Source: a virus
Reading direction: 5' to 3' (one strand)
IMG/VR virus record: IMGVR_UViG_3300042465_001631
Coordinates: 1-61,871 of that record
DNA: 61,871 bases
The notes beneath the pieces were generated by a model. That model saw only the letters and a program-made list of their open reading frames with translations, did no database searches and had not been told where the DNA came from. How positions within the stretch are numbered: the stretch's first letter is position 1; each line of letters begins with the position of its first letter. The position numbers and the translations under genes were made by a program. Shown here piece by piece: positions 43,376 to 51,125 of this stretch.

Positions 43376-45262
43376 TTATAATTTTACTATAGTTAGTATT
43401 CTATTATTTAATATACATCTACCAACATCGGTTCTCCAATTTATACTAATAGGTTGTGTACCATCAACAGTTGTAACACAAGTTAAAGCTACATCTTCTG
43501 TATACGTGTAGTATCTTCTTAATCTACTGGAGTTTGGAACCATTGTATTCCCATTATATATACTAAACATATTAGTACTACCTAATTGTTGAGTATCATC
43601 ATAAGCATTTCCATTAAATATACTTGTTGCAAATATAGTAACATTTCCAAAATTAGTACCCATATCTCCTGTTATTACTGCTAAAGCTGTATTTGCAACA
43701 TTACCTTGATTTGTAAAGCAAAGGAAGTTTTCCAATATACCCATATTGATAACACTTATTGCAGTTGGTTTAGATTGTATTCCTGAGCTAAATGCTAAAG
43801 CACCACTTGTAGAAAACAATCTACCATTAAAAATACAATTTGCACCTAAAGCAGCAGCTGCTCCATAAGCAATAAAGTTTCCACTAACAACATTATCTGC
43901 ACCAATTCCTACAGCTCCAATAGCCATAAAAAATACATTAGCAGCATTAGCACTATTACTCAATTGAATAGTGGTTGCAATTGCTGTGTTTATAGCTCCT
44001 GTTACTCTAAATATAAATAAAGCATTTGGATCACCTCCACCATCAAGCGTTAGTGTTCCAGCAACTGACATAGCTCCTGAAACTGTATAAACTCCAGCTG
44101 TAATAGTTTCTCCTGAACCAAAAGTTAATCCATGAGTTCCTGTAGCTGGTGTATTTAATAGTGCTAGATACATATTCTGTAAATCTAGTGTAGCTATTGT
44201 ACAAACATTTCCAGGTATTACATCATAGTTTCCATTAAAATCTACTTTATAAGTTCCTGCAGGGGGAGTTATAGTCATACCTGTTACTACTACATCTGTT
44301 AAAGAAGTTGTTGATACTTCTTCTGATGCATTTATAGAGTTATAATATCCACCACTAACTGTAACTACATTCCCATTTGCATCAACTCCTATTGCTTGTC
44401 CTGTTGATGTTGGAGAAGAACTTGTTAGTCTTTCAAGTCTTAGACCAGAATCATTAGCAGCTTCACCATATATATGAAGTCTTTTTGTTGGCGCTATTGT
44501 TCCTATACCTATCTTACCTACATTGTCTATATAAAGTCTTGTAGTTGATGACGTCCTTAAATGTAAAAAATTCTGATTACCCCCATAAAACATAGTTGAA
44601 CCTGATAATTCAGCTACATATACATCGCCAATAGTTATTGAATTATTTGCAGGAACAAGATTAATACCTAATAATCCTGTTGCATCAGCAGCTCTTATGC
44701 TTCCTATTACATGCAAAGGTACTTGTGGACTTGTTGTGAGTATTCCTAATCTATTATTTGTGTCATTCCAAAAGAAATTAGGATTATCTTGCGCAATTGT
44801 TGTTCCATTTGAGAATAATACAGATCCAGATGTTAATGGACCTATAACTGCTCCTGGACCTTGTGGACCTATTGGACCTTGTTCTCCAGCTGGACCTACA
44901 GCACCTTGTAATGCAAGTAATGCCCAATGTGTTGGATCTAAGTAAGGCTCTATAGTTCCATCAGTAGCTAATATACAGAAATAAGAACCATTATTATTAC
45001 CAACAGCATCATCCTCTATATAAGAAGTTCCTGATTCCCATTCTCCTCTCCATTCTAATCCTGCTGGACCAACTGCACCTGGTGCTCCTGTTAATCCTAT
45101 CTCTCCCTGTGGACCAATAGGTCCCTGTTCTCCAGGACCTACAAATTCTGCAATATCCTCTATGGTAAAAGGCTCTGTTGTTTTGTTCAACACAGCAGAC
45201 TTTCTTTCTACTAAGTCAACCGATGTCGCTATTCCTATAAATCTTGTACCATTTGGTATCAT
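43376..45262 (-). CDS. Collagen-like tail fibre with an ice-binding-like (DUF3494) domain
   Basis: A 628-residue fibre. Residues 1-40 (RFIGIATSVDL... FTIEDI) are an anchor shared with the 157-residue protein at 48869. Gly-x-y triplets follow (GPGEQGPIGPQGEIGLTGAP; a second block GPAGEQGPIGPQGPG), as in collagen-like phage fibres. Residues about 310-510 show the ice-binding-like fold signature: ITAGVYTVSGAMSVAGTLTL, DPNALFIFRVTG, NVFFMAIGA and NGRLFSTSGALAF. This domain is widespread in cold-adapted microbes; here it is probably an adhesin binding cell-surface polymer or ice. The last about 120 residues are a further beta domain. Confidence 0.82.
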   Translation of the reverse strand: MIPNGTRFIGIATSVDLVERKSAVLNKTTEPFTIEDIAEFVGPGEQGPIGPQGEIGLTGAPGAVGPAGLEWRGEWESGTSYIEDDAVGNNNGSYFCILATDGTIEPYLDPTHWALLALQGAVGPAGEQGPIGPQGPGAVIGPLTSGSVLFSNGTTIAQDNPNFFWNDTNNRLGILTTSPQVPLHVIGSIRAADATGLLGINLVPANNSITIGDVYVAELSGSTMFYGGNQNFLHLRTSSTTRLYIDNVGKIGIGTIAPTKRLHIYGEAANDSGLRLERLTSSSPTSTGQAIGVDANGNVVTVSGGYYNSINASEEVSTTSLTDVVVTGMTITPPAGTYKVDFNGNYDVIPGNVCTIATLDLQNMYLALLNTPATGTHGLTFGSGETITAGVYTVSGAMSVAGTLTLDGGGDPNALFIFRVTGAINTAIATTIQLSNSANAANVFFMAIGAVGIGADNVVSGNFIAYGAAAALGANCIFNGRLFSTSGALAFSSGIQSKPTAISVINMGILENFLCFTNQGNVANTALAVITGDMGTNFGNVTIFATSIFNGNAYDDTQQLGSTNMFSIYNGNTMVPNSSRLRRYYTYTEDVALTCVTTVDGTQPISINWRTDVGRCILNNRILTIVKL

Positions 45263-45274
45263 ATCGGTAAATGT

Positions 45275-45296
45275 TATATCTTTGCAAAGATATAAA
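45275..45296. promoter_or_regulatory. Palindromic divergent promoter (two back-to-back -7 elements)
   Basis: A perfect 22-bp palindrome with half-site TTATATCTTTG. The plus strand carries TATCTTTG at 45278-45285 and the minus strand the same box at 45286-45293. The first directs transcription to the gene at 45307, the second to the fibre gene starting at 45262. The two -7 elements are directly adjacent, so two polymerases cannot occupy them at once. Confidence 0.75.
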
Positions 45297-45306
45297 ATAT
45301 AATCTA

Positions 45307-45873
45307 ATGGAATTTAAACCAAAATTACGTAAAAACTACGACAGATACGAACCAAAGTACGACTACTTGAAATATTACAAGGTAGTTCGGTACTGGGTAA
45401 AGCGAAAGTATGGTGTCGGAACATCTGACCTTGAGATGCTGTGCTTCTTGTACACTCAAAAACTATTCAAGCGTGCAGACTTTAAAGAATACGAGTGCCT
45501 ATTCGCATGGGATGTGAATCGATTCCAAAGACTTATGGATGAGGGGTGGATCTCTCGTTGGCGTGAACGCAAAGGAACAGAGGGTGCTTTATATGAACTA
45601 TCACAGAAGGGTAAGCTGTTGATTACTACCGTGTACAGAAAGCTAAATGGAGAGGAGCCTATATCTGAGGCTCAACAGAACAATCCACTATTCAATACAA
45701 ACGTGTCATATACTGACAATATGTACAAGAGAATTATAAAGACAATGAATATAAACTATGCCGAAAAAAGAAGGCTGAAGAAGATAGACGAAATCGCCTT
45801 TCAAAAACAGCCTTGTACAATTGAAAAAAGGAAAGCTATAGGACTACCACCACATCCCTTTCTTGAATTATAG
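45307..45873 (+). CDS. Winged-helix (MarR-like) protein
   Basis: A 188-residue basic protein, the only plus-strand gene among the late genes. The middle (residues 30-100) follows a winged-helix order: DLEMLCFLYTQKLF, then a recognition-type helix FAWDVNRFQRLMDEGWISR and a wing ending in ALYELSQKGKLLI. The C-terminus is basic. I chose the ATG at 45307, which follows the divergent promoter by 22 bases; an upstream frame opening to 45271 lies within the promoter. It could regulate the late genes or be a structural DNA-binding protein. Its 3' end overlaps groES by 38 bases, convergently. Confidence 0.72.
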   Translation: MEFKPKLRKNYDRYEPKYDYLKYYKVVRYWVKRKYGVGTSDLEMLCFLYTQKLFKRADFKEYECLFAWDVNRFQRLMDEGWISRWRERKGTEGALYELSQKGKLLITTVYRKLNGEEPISEAQQNNPLFNTNVSYTDNMYKRIIKTMNINYAEKRRLKKIDEIAFQKQPCTIEKRKAIGLPPHPFLEL

Positions 45874-46102
45874 TATAGGGTATATTCTCTATTAACATAG
45901 TATATCCAGCTCCTTTATCGTAGTAGATATAATTTCCCTCGTTAACGCAGTCTACATTCGTGCCTGGCTTTACTACTAGCCCCTTCTTGTATCTAAACTT
46001 CTCAGCATCACTACCCGTAAGTAGTAACCCTGATTCTGTTTTTATCTGTTCATCAATCGTTGTGATTAAAATGTATTTATTTATTGGAATTGCTGTCATC
46101 AT
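45836..46102 (-). CDS. groES: Co-chaperonin GroES
   Basis: An 88-residue GroES-like protein: IPINKYILITTIDEQIK strand, the mobile-loop region ESGLLLTGSDAEKFRYKKGL, then KGLVVKPGTNVDCVNEGNYI and a C-terminal ERDVVVVL. It is short, as in phage co-chaperonins. It follows groEL with its ATG overlapping the groEL stop region and would cap the phage chaperonin. It converges on the winged-helix gene. Confidence 0.85.
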   Translation of the reverse strand: MMTAIPINKYILITTIDEQIKTESGLLLTGSDAEKFRYKKGLVVKPGTNVDCVNEGNYIYYDKGAGYTMLIENIPYTIIQERDVVVVL

Positions 46103-48681
46103 TACGCTCGTGTCATTGTTATAATTGCATTTGTACTTAATATCGTAGTGGCTACACTCACCGCATTCTTCAGTGCGTTCTTCGTAACCTTCAGTGGATC
46201 AATTACACCCATCTTGAACATATCACCATATACCTCATTCTTAACATCATACCCTTGATCCTTACCAAATGGAACCTCCATCACCTCATAACCATCCAAC
46301 CCAGCATTGGTCATGATCTGTAGCAATGGTGCTTGTATAGCCCTTGCTATAATATGCATCGCTGCGTACTGGTTAGCACTAATGTCATCAATCGTGTCAT
46401 CTGCGTTAGCGATAATCGTGTAAGACTCACTGAATAAGGCTAAACCTCCTCCTGGCAAGATACCTTCCTCTAATGCAGAACGTACAGCACATACTGCGTC
46501 ATCAACTCTGTCTTTACGTTCTTTCTGCTCAAGGTCTGAGTTACCTCCTACGTAAATTACACCAATACCTCCTGTCAAGCTAGCAATACGCTGTTTGATA
46601 AAGTCCTTGTCTGACTTTCTATTTGATAGGTTATAGCTATCCCAAAGCTGAGAAACTCTATCGTTGATCTCGTCGCTTGCAACCTCTGACCTTACAATCA
46701 CAGTGTTGTCTCTTCCTACAATGATCTTGTCTGCTCTACCAAGGTCGTCAACGCTAATAAGGCTCAAGTCATCTCCAGTGCTCTCTGAGAAATACTTAGC
46801 TCCTACAGCCAGTGCAATGTCACCCATCAACTCGTTACGTTTATAACCAAACTGAGGAGGTATAATGTTGCATAACCTCAATCCCTTCTGTACTACGTTG
46901 GCAGCCAATGTGTTAATAACATTCTGACTACACGTACCGATGATCAATAGCTTCTTCTGTTGCTGTATAACTGGCATAAGTACCTTCTCAATTGACAAGA
47001 TATTATTTATCTCTTGATCCGTAACAAGTACCAGTACATCATCCATAATGCACTCGTCTTTCTTATGGTTGTTGATGAACATGTTCGATGTATATCCTCT
47101 ATCAATCTTAATACCATTGGTAACCTGCGTATACGTCTCTGATGTCTGAGAGTCCTCGATAGTGACAATACCATCCTTACCAACCTTCTCGTATGTGCTC
47201 GCTATAATACCGCCAAGCTCCGTGTCATTGTTGGCTGAGATTGATGCCACGTTCTTCAGCGTCTTTCCGCTAACCTTCTTGGACCTCTTCTCCAGACTAG
47301 TTACCAACCTATCAGTTACGTCGTTCATGTGTCTAATAACCTCTGTGATGTTGTGCTTGTCGTTCAAAATCTCTTGACCTTGCTTAACAATAGCCTCTGT
47401 AAGCACAATCGCTGTTGTGGTATTGTGAGTAGGAATATAATTATCTGTTATGTATAAGTGGTTTTCATTACTTACCTTTATACACATCATTTCTGTTCTA
47501 ATTCCAGTATTTACTACGTTTACTATTTTAGCTCCGTACTTATATCCAGATAATTGAGCTATTCTATGAATACTTTTATTTGAGTATGAATTAACATCAT
47601 TCTCTCTTGAATGTAATCTCCTGTTAAAAGAATGACCAAGACTAACGATTAATTCTTGAAAGTCGTCAGCTAATTTATCAGAAACCGTACTAAATTCAAA
47701 TAACCCTCTTTTATTAATATATCCGTCAGTAGCTAATAGTCCTTCTAATAATCTTTTTCTATCCTCTATTGGGGAATATAAATAAGTTTCTGGTATTAAT
47801 TTCGTATCGCTTTTTGTTCCAAGTAAACCTATTGAATTAACTAAATCAAACATAGTAAGTCCAGATTCAGTAACTCCTTTAAATTTTACTCTAAAATAAT
47901 TCTTATCATCACACCATCTAACTGATGTAGTTATTCCGTCTGGAATAATTATACTGCTAATTATATGTTCTTTATTTAATCCAAGAGATAACTCAATAGC
48001 TCCTGTTCCGCTTAAACTACCATCACCAAGAAGTACACCTACTAAAAATGGATCTAACGGCATAGGATTTACTTGAGTAAACTCAACTGGAGACGTTTCT
48101 ATAAAATATTTGTATGTATTTGAATTATCTTTATTTAAAGATGAAAAATCTTTCATTATATCTAAAGTAGTAATAGTTTTAGATACTCCGTAATTAGTTG
48201 TAACGGTCCATAAATGATTTTCAGAACACTCAACTAACCTTCCATCTCCAAATGAAACTTCGTATATGTCTAAATTTCCTTTAGGGAATACCCCTAAAAC
48301 AGTTTGACTAGTTTCGTGAGTTCCGCAAATAGTATCTCCAACACTTAAATCACTTATCTTAGTCCATCCAAATGGGGTTAAGACATTGGCATCTAATGGT
48401 TGTGGTCCATCTCCTGCACTAGTCGCTGTGCGATCTGCCGCTTCCTTCATCATCTTAACTGCTAGGTTCTCTACTGGATCGATGAGGTAAATAGACTTGG
48501 CTACTGTTACCCCATCTTTCGTGACTGTAATTCCATGCGTGTGCTCTGGTGATTCAATCAAGACTGTCTTACCTCGTGGTCCGAGTGTGCTCTTAACTGC
48601 CTTGGCAATAGTGGTGATGCCATTAATTAACTTATCCCTTCCTTCTGTATCGAAGACTAAATCCTTTGGACTGTAACTCAT
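46102..48681 (-). CDS. groEL: Chaperonin GroEL interrupted by an intein
   Basis: An 859-residue precursor. Exteins form a GroEL of about 531 residues: N-terminal STLGPRGKTVLIE and KDGVTVAKSIYL, then the conserved ATP-site segment TATSAGDG interrupted after DG, continuing TTTAIVLTEAIVKQG, and later GGIGVIYVGGNSDLEQKERK and EEGILPGGGLALF. The intein occupies 47422-48405. A start at the ATG at 48681 is preferred over an upstream TTG (48711) because GroEL begins at about this point and the TTG lies in the promoter. The chaperonin probably folds phage structural proteins together with the adjacent GroES. Confidence 0.93.
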   Translation of the reverse strand: MSYSPKDLVFDTEGRDKLINGITTIAKAVKSTLGPRGKTVLIESPEHTHGITVTKDGVTVAKSIYLIDPVENLAVKMMKEAADRTATSAGDGPQPLDANVLTPFGWTKISDLSVGDTICGTHETSQTVLGVFPKGNLDIYEVSFGDGRLVECSENHLWTVTTNYGVSKTITTLDIMKDFSSLNKDNSNTYKYFIETSPVEFTQVNPMPLDPFLVGVLLGDGSLSGTGAIELSLGLNKEHIISSIIIPDGITTSVRWCDDKNYFRVKFKGVTESGLTMFDLVNSIGLLGTKSDTKLIPETYLYSPIEDRKRLLEGLLATDGYINKRGLFEFSTVSDKLADDFQELIVSLGHSFNRRLHSRENDVNSYSNKSIHRIAQLSGYKYGAKIVNVVNTGIRTEMMCIKVSNENHLYITDNYIPTHNTTTAIVLTEAIVKQGQEILNDKHNITEVIRHMNDVTDRLVTSLEKRSKKVSGKTLKNVASISANNDTELGGIIASTYEKVGKDGIVTIEDSQTSETYTQVTNGIKIDRGYTSNMFINNHKKDECIMDDVLVLVTDQEINNILSIEKVLMPVIQQQKKLLIIGTCSQNVINTLAANVVQKGLRLCNIIPPQFGYKRNELMGDIALAVGAKYFSESTGDDLSLISVDDLGRADKIIVGRDNTVIVRSEVASDEINDRVSQLWDSYNLSNRKSDKDFIKQRIASLTGGIGVIYVGGNSDLEQKERKDRVDDAVCAVRSALEEGILPGGGLALFSESYTIIANADDTIDDISANQYAAMHIIARAIQAPLLQIMTNAGLDGYEVMEVPFGKDQGYDVKNEVYGDMFKMGVIDPLKVTKNALKNAVSVATTILSTNAIITMTRA
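47422..48405 (-). mobile_element. Class 3-like intein with LAGLIDADG endonuclease in GroEL
   Basis: A 328-residue insertion between GDG and TTT of the GroEL ATP-binding loop. It begins PQPLDANVLTPFGW, so residue 1 is Pro and not Cys or Ser. Block B has ENHLW, block F has MMCIKV with Cys in the place of the usual Asp, and block G is THN followed by Thr+1. W, C and T are the diagnostic residues of class 3 inteins. Two LAGLIDADG-type motifs are present (LVGVLLGDGSL and LLEGLLATDGYI), so the homing endonuclease is probably intact. Numbering within the precursor is about residues 93-420. Confidence 0.92.
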
Positions 48682-48708
48682 TTTATTATATTTAATTGTT
48701 TTATGGGA

Positions 48709-48716
48709 CAAATATA
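48709..48716 (-). promoter_or_regulatory. Bacteroidota -7 promoter element for groEL-groES
   Basis: Minus-strand TATATTTG lies 28 bases before the chosen ATG at 48681. It overlaps the alternative TTG codon, which argues against that codon as the start. Confidence 0.65.
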
Positions 48717-48836
48717 CAAAAAAAAACGCATATCACTTAAGACACACGTTTATCTGTTATACTTTACTCAAATATAACTTTCACCCAACTATAACATCAT
48801 GATGTCCAAAATCGTTGCTGCCTTGGCTGTCCACAA

Positions 48837-48863
48837 CTATTTCTTCATGATTATGTTATGATG
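48837..48863 (-). pseudogene. Remnant of the 3' end of the small gene at 49342-49521
   Basis: The minus strand encodes VHHNIIMKK and a stop, matching the LHHNIIMKKK end of the protein at 49342. It is a 23-bp exact copy (48841-48863 and 49349-49371) followed by unrelated sequence. It suggests the fibre gene between them was inserted or duplicated together with this fragment. Confidence 0.6.
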
Positions 48864-49371
48864 AACTATTAGTTATATACTCTTATTTCAATTAACGTAT
48901 TATTTAGTATTCCATCTTTTTCTATACTATTATTATTAGTTATATCTACATCTACTGTAGTTAATACTAAATAATTAGTCTCTCCTTCATCAAGTATATT
49001 TGCATAAGTACAGTACGTATTAAGTCCTGATATTACTCCAATACTTACATTACCATTAGGATTAGGGCATACTGTTTTCCCTATTGTAAAAAAATTAATC
49101 CCATTAATTAAATATACTCCAATTCTATCGTATGTAAACCAAATATCCCCAATAGTGTTTTCTAATACAGTTGCCACTGGAGCATTTTCTCCGCTTTGTG
49201 TTAACAAAGCTGTATAAACCTTATAGCCCTTAATATCATCAAGAGTAAATGCCTCAGTCTGATCATTAACCAACTTGCTCCTTTTTTCAGTTAGATCTAC
49301 GCTAGGAGCAATGCCTATGAATCTAAACCCATTAGTAGCCACTACTTCTTCTTCATGATTATGTTATGATG
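48841..49371. repeat. 23-bp direct repeats bracketing a fibre gene
   Basis: Bases 48841-48863 and 49349-49371 are identical. The repeats enclose the 48869-49342 fibre gene almost exactly, so recombination between them would delete or exchange that gene cleanly. Confidence 0.85.
48869..49342 (-). CDS. Short fibre-like protein (RFIGIA anchor plus QSG module)
   Basis: A 157-residue protein. The N-terminal 40 residues (GFRFIGIAPSVDLTEKRSKL ... EAFTLDDI) match the anchor of the collagen-like fibre. The C-terminal module (ALLTQSGENAPVATVLEN ... NTLIEIRVYN) matches the short fibre at 37449-37904. It is thus a natural recombinant of modules found elsewhere in this genome. It lies far from the main fibre genes, flanked by 23-bp repeats. 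Confidence 0.68.
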   Translation of the reverse strand: MATNGFRFIGIAPSVDLTEKRSKLVNDQTEAFTLDDIKGYKVYTALLTQSGENAPVATVLENTIGDIWFTYDRIGVYLINGINFFTIGKTVCPNPNGNVSIGVISGLNTYCTYANILDEGETNYLVLTTVDVDITNNNSIEKDGILNNTLIEIRVYN

Positions 49372-49521
49372 CAATGGACCTTGCTTCATAGCATCTGCCA
49401 TAGCCATAGCATTTGCCATTCGCATCGTCTTTTTAACTTCCTTCTGAGCCTTAGCAGCCCGTACTATCTTTGTGATACCAATCGTCTGGTCTGGCATCGG
49501 GTTGTTTATGCAGTTCTTCAT
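49342..49521 (-). CDS. Small Met-rich basic protein
   Basis: A 59-residue basic protein (MKNCINNPMPDQTIGITKIV ... KKTMRMANAMAMADAMKQG) with a methionine/alanine-rich helix. Its stop overlaps the start of the fibre gene by one base. The repeated copy of its tail downstream of that fibre gene is described separately. Confidence 0.55.
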   Translation of the reverse strand: MKNCINNPMPDQTIGITKIVRAAKAQKEVKKTMRMANAMAMADAMKQGPLHHNIIMKKK

Positions 49522-49523
49522 AG

Positions 49524-49910
49524 TTATTTGTTTTTATTTTTTTTATACCCATTTGCTGCGAAATCTTTAGATTCCTTTTCTGTTTTAAATGGACCATATC
49601 TTTCTCCTCTTGCTACGGCAGTATCTGCAAATGCAAAAGATTTTGAAGGACTTTCATACCAATCCTTTGGATCTTTAGAAGAAGTTCCCTTTCTATCTTT
49701 TGGATATATTGTAGGAGCTGCATAATATTTACCATCTGACTCATATGAAGCCATTTTATGCGTTGAAGTAGTATTATCAGAATTTTGTCTATACTCTCCA
49801 TTATTCCATCTTTTTACAATTACAGATTTTGGATCAACAAATCCAGGATTATTTGTAGAGGCTAATGGAGTATCTGCTCTTGATTGTTTTTTAATGTTTA
49901 ACCCTCTCAT
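49524..49910 (-). CDS. Conserved phage protein, unknown function
   Basis: A 128-residue basic protein (MRGLNIKKQSRADTPLASTN...). The segment KYYAAPTIYPKDRKGTSSKD with KDWYES and a C-terminal FADTAVARGERYGPFKTEKE looks like a small conserved family found in phages and linked to virion genes. The ATG at 49910 is preferred over one six codons upstream because a -7 element ends 16 bases before it. Confidence 0.62.
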   Translation of the reverse strand: MRGLNIKKQSRADTPLASTNNPGFVDPKSVIVKRWNNGEYRQNSDNTTSTHKMASYESDGKYYAAPTIYPKDRKGTSSKDPKDWYESPSKSFAFADTAVARGERYGPFKTEKESKDFAANGYKKNKNK

Positions 49911-49925
49911 ATCTATTTTTTTTTG

Positions 49926-49933
49926 CAAAGTTA
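49926..49933 (-). promoter_or_regulatory. Bacteroidota -7 promoter element
   Basis: Minus-strand TAACTTTG lies 16 bases before the ATG at 49910. Confidence 0.6.
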
Positions 49934-49938
49934 CAAAT

Positions 49939-50070
49939 TTAATTCCATCTAATCATGATGCCAATAAATAACAAATACAGCTCAAACTCACTGTAAGGGA
50001 ACTCCTCATCTGGGTAGTTAAATGTAAATCCTATTAGTGGTCCGCTTGTAAATCCTAGTTCTATCTCCAT
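49939..50070 (-). CDS. 43-residue acidic protein
   Basis: A short frame (MEIELGFTSGPLIGFTFNYP ... EFELYLLFIGIMIRWN) with a hydrophobic C-terminal half that may be a weak membrane segment. A -7 element lies five bases before its ATG, so the mRNA would be leaderless. Similar tiny proteins starting MEIELGF occur in Bacteroidota phages. Confidence 0.58.
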   Translation of the reverse strand: MEIELGFTSGPLIGFTFNYPDEEFPYSEFELYLLFIGIMIRWN

Positions 50071-50074
50071 GCGA

Positions 50075-50082
50075 CAAAGATA
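50075..50082 (-). promoter_or_regulatory. Bacteroidota -7 promoter element, leaderless
   Basis: Minus-strand TATCTTTG ends five bases before the ATG at 50070, leaving no room for a ribosome-binding site. A second identical box lies at 50271-50278. Confidence 0.6.
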
Positions 50083-50310
50083 GTAAAAAAAAATTATTAT
50101 ATATCTGTAAGTATCGGGTTATACCCCTGATCTGCGTAAACCTTCCAGAAAAGAAACCCAACTATTTCGACCACCTGGGGTACCATTTCCAACATTTCCC
50201 CTCAAACTTTTGGCGTTTTTGTCCCACCACCTGCACGGACGGCAACAGTCATGACAAACATTGTCATCGGCAAAGATAAAGCCCACGTGTTATGCGGGCT
50301 TGCTTGGTTG
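50083..50310. other. Short non-coding interval
   Basis: No convincing gene is seen in these 228 bases. They contain a second minus-strand -7 box (50271-50278), the terminator of the 50311 gene, and a locally GC-richer stretch (about 50110-50250) with no obvious repeat structure. Confidence 0.5.
50279..50302 (-). terminator. Intrinsic terminator of the zinc-finger gene
   Basis: AAGCCCAC and GCGGGCTT form a stem (50279-50300) with a 7-base loop, with one A-C mismatch near the loop. On the minus strand it is followed by TTTATC, so the U-tract is short. Confidence 0.7.
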
Positions 50311-50655
50311 TTAGTTGGTTCGTCGGTCTTCCTTATACTTGTCGATCACGTCCCTATATGTAAACTCCTTTGGATCCAAAACCTTTGGTAATTTATTAGC
50401 TTGTCTATACAGTCGAGCCTTCTCGTTTATAACGTCCTTGTTTTTATGTCGGTACGTCTTACGGTACTCGTTAGCCTTGTCCTTCTCGAGTTGCAATACG
50501 TTAGCCCTCGACTCATTCCGTTGGTTCTCCTGCATTAAAAAATTAATATAAACACTTTCACAATCAAAACAATTATCAACACGTCCACGAGTCAAAAATT
50601 CATTCTCTTGAAATTCTCTAGGTTCTTTTTCCAAACCACATTTTAAACACTTCAT
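50311..50655 (-). CDS. Zinc-finger protein with charged helical tail
   Basis: A 114-residue protein beginning MKCLKCGLEKEPREF. Paired cysteines (CLKC at 3-6; CFDC at about 30-33) form a four-cysteine zinc site of the type seen in HNH-like and recombination-mediator phage proteins. A long charged helix (ENQRNESRANVLQLEKDKAN) follows. I use the ATG at 50655; the longer frame from 50766 would include the hairpin leader and is less likely. Transcription would start near 50757. Confidence 0.62.
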   Translation of the reverse strand: MKCLKCGLEKEPREFQENEFLTRGRVDNCFDCESVYINFLMQENQRNESRANVLQLEKDKANEYRKTYRHKNKDVINEKARLYRQANKLPKVLDPKEFTYRDVIDKYKEDRRTN

Positions 50656-50671
50656 ACTTTTGTAAATTAAA

Positions 50672-50721
50672 TAGCCCAATAAAAAAATGTAGGTTCTCAT
50701 GCTACATAAATTTAAAGGGCT
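50672..50721 (-). promoter_or_regulatory. Structured leader of the zinc-finger gene
   Basis: Two nested inverted repeats lie between the promoter and the ATG: AGCCC (50673-50677) with GGGCT (50717-50721), and ATGTAG (50687-50692) with CTACAT (50702-50707). The mRNA leader of about 100 bases would fold into a hairpin. It could be an attenuator or a regulatory structure. Confidence 0.5.
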
Positions 50722-50763
50722 TAGTCTTTTTAAGTTGCCATATTTGAGAACGCAACCGAAATA

Positions 50764-50771
50764 CAAAGATA
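50764..50771 (-). promoter_or_regulatory. Bacteroidota -7 promoter element for the zinc-finger gene
   Basis: Minus-strand TATCTTTG lies 109 bases before the ATG at 50655, a much longer leader than the 5-28 bases found for the other -7 boxes. Confidence 0.6.
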
Positions 50772-50782
50772 CAAAATATAAA

Positions 50783-50818
50783 CCAATATATAAATTAGTG
50801 TCGATTATTATATATTGG
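50783..50818. repeat. Inverted repeat in the candidate origin
   Basis: CCAATATAT (50783-50791) and ATATATTGG (50810-50818) are perfect inverted copies with 18 bases between. The interval contains the first copy of the 13-bp direct repeat. Confidence 0.75.
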
Positions 50819-50898
50819 TGTCGACCTTATGACGATTTTACGACGAAAATAAACCACAAAAAATCAATGAATATAAGTCCTAACGTAAATTAGTGTCG
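50791..50898 (+). repeat. 13-bp direct repeat TAAATTAGTGTCG
   Basis: TAAATTAGTGTCG occurs exactly at 50791-50803 and 50886-50898, and a diverged form (ATTGGTGTCG) at 50814-50823. All contain GTGTCG, related to the ACGTCG core of the iterons further right. Confidence 0.75.
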
Positions 50899-51052
50899 TG
50901 GTGACGTTTTTATAGTCAATACTAGCTATATATACATCTCCCCTTTTTAAATACTTTTTTTTATCTCATAACATTAAAAAAAATCAGAATGAAATGATAA
51001 AATCCTTCTTAGCCCTTTGATACCAAGACTTAAGACCATGACAAACTTTTTT

Positions 51053-51125
51053 AAAAACGTCGTAAAAACGTCGCAAGAATTAAAAAAACGTCGCAGCCCT
51101 TGTAAACATTGGTATAAAAACGTCG
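51053..51125 (+). repeat. Iteron-like repeats AAAAACGTCG
   Basis: Exact copies start at 51053, 51064, 51084 and 51116, with spacings of 11, 20 and 32 bases. An inverted relative (GACGTTTTTAT) lies at about 50903. AT-rich DNA flanks the cluster. These are candidate sites for the DnaA-like protein (6362-6817) or another initiator. Confidence 0.8.

Noticed and set aside
48682-48711. TTG start for groEL ten codons upstream
   Set aside because: The codon lies within the -7 promoter box, and the ATG at 48681 fits the usual GroEL N-terminus.
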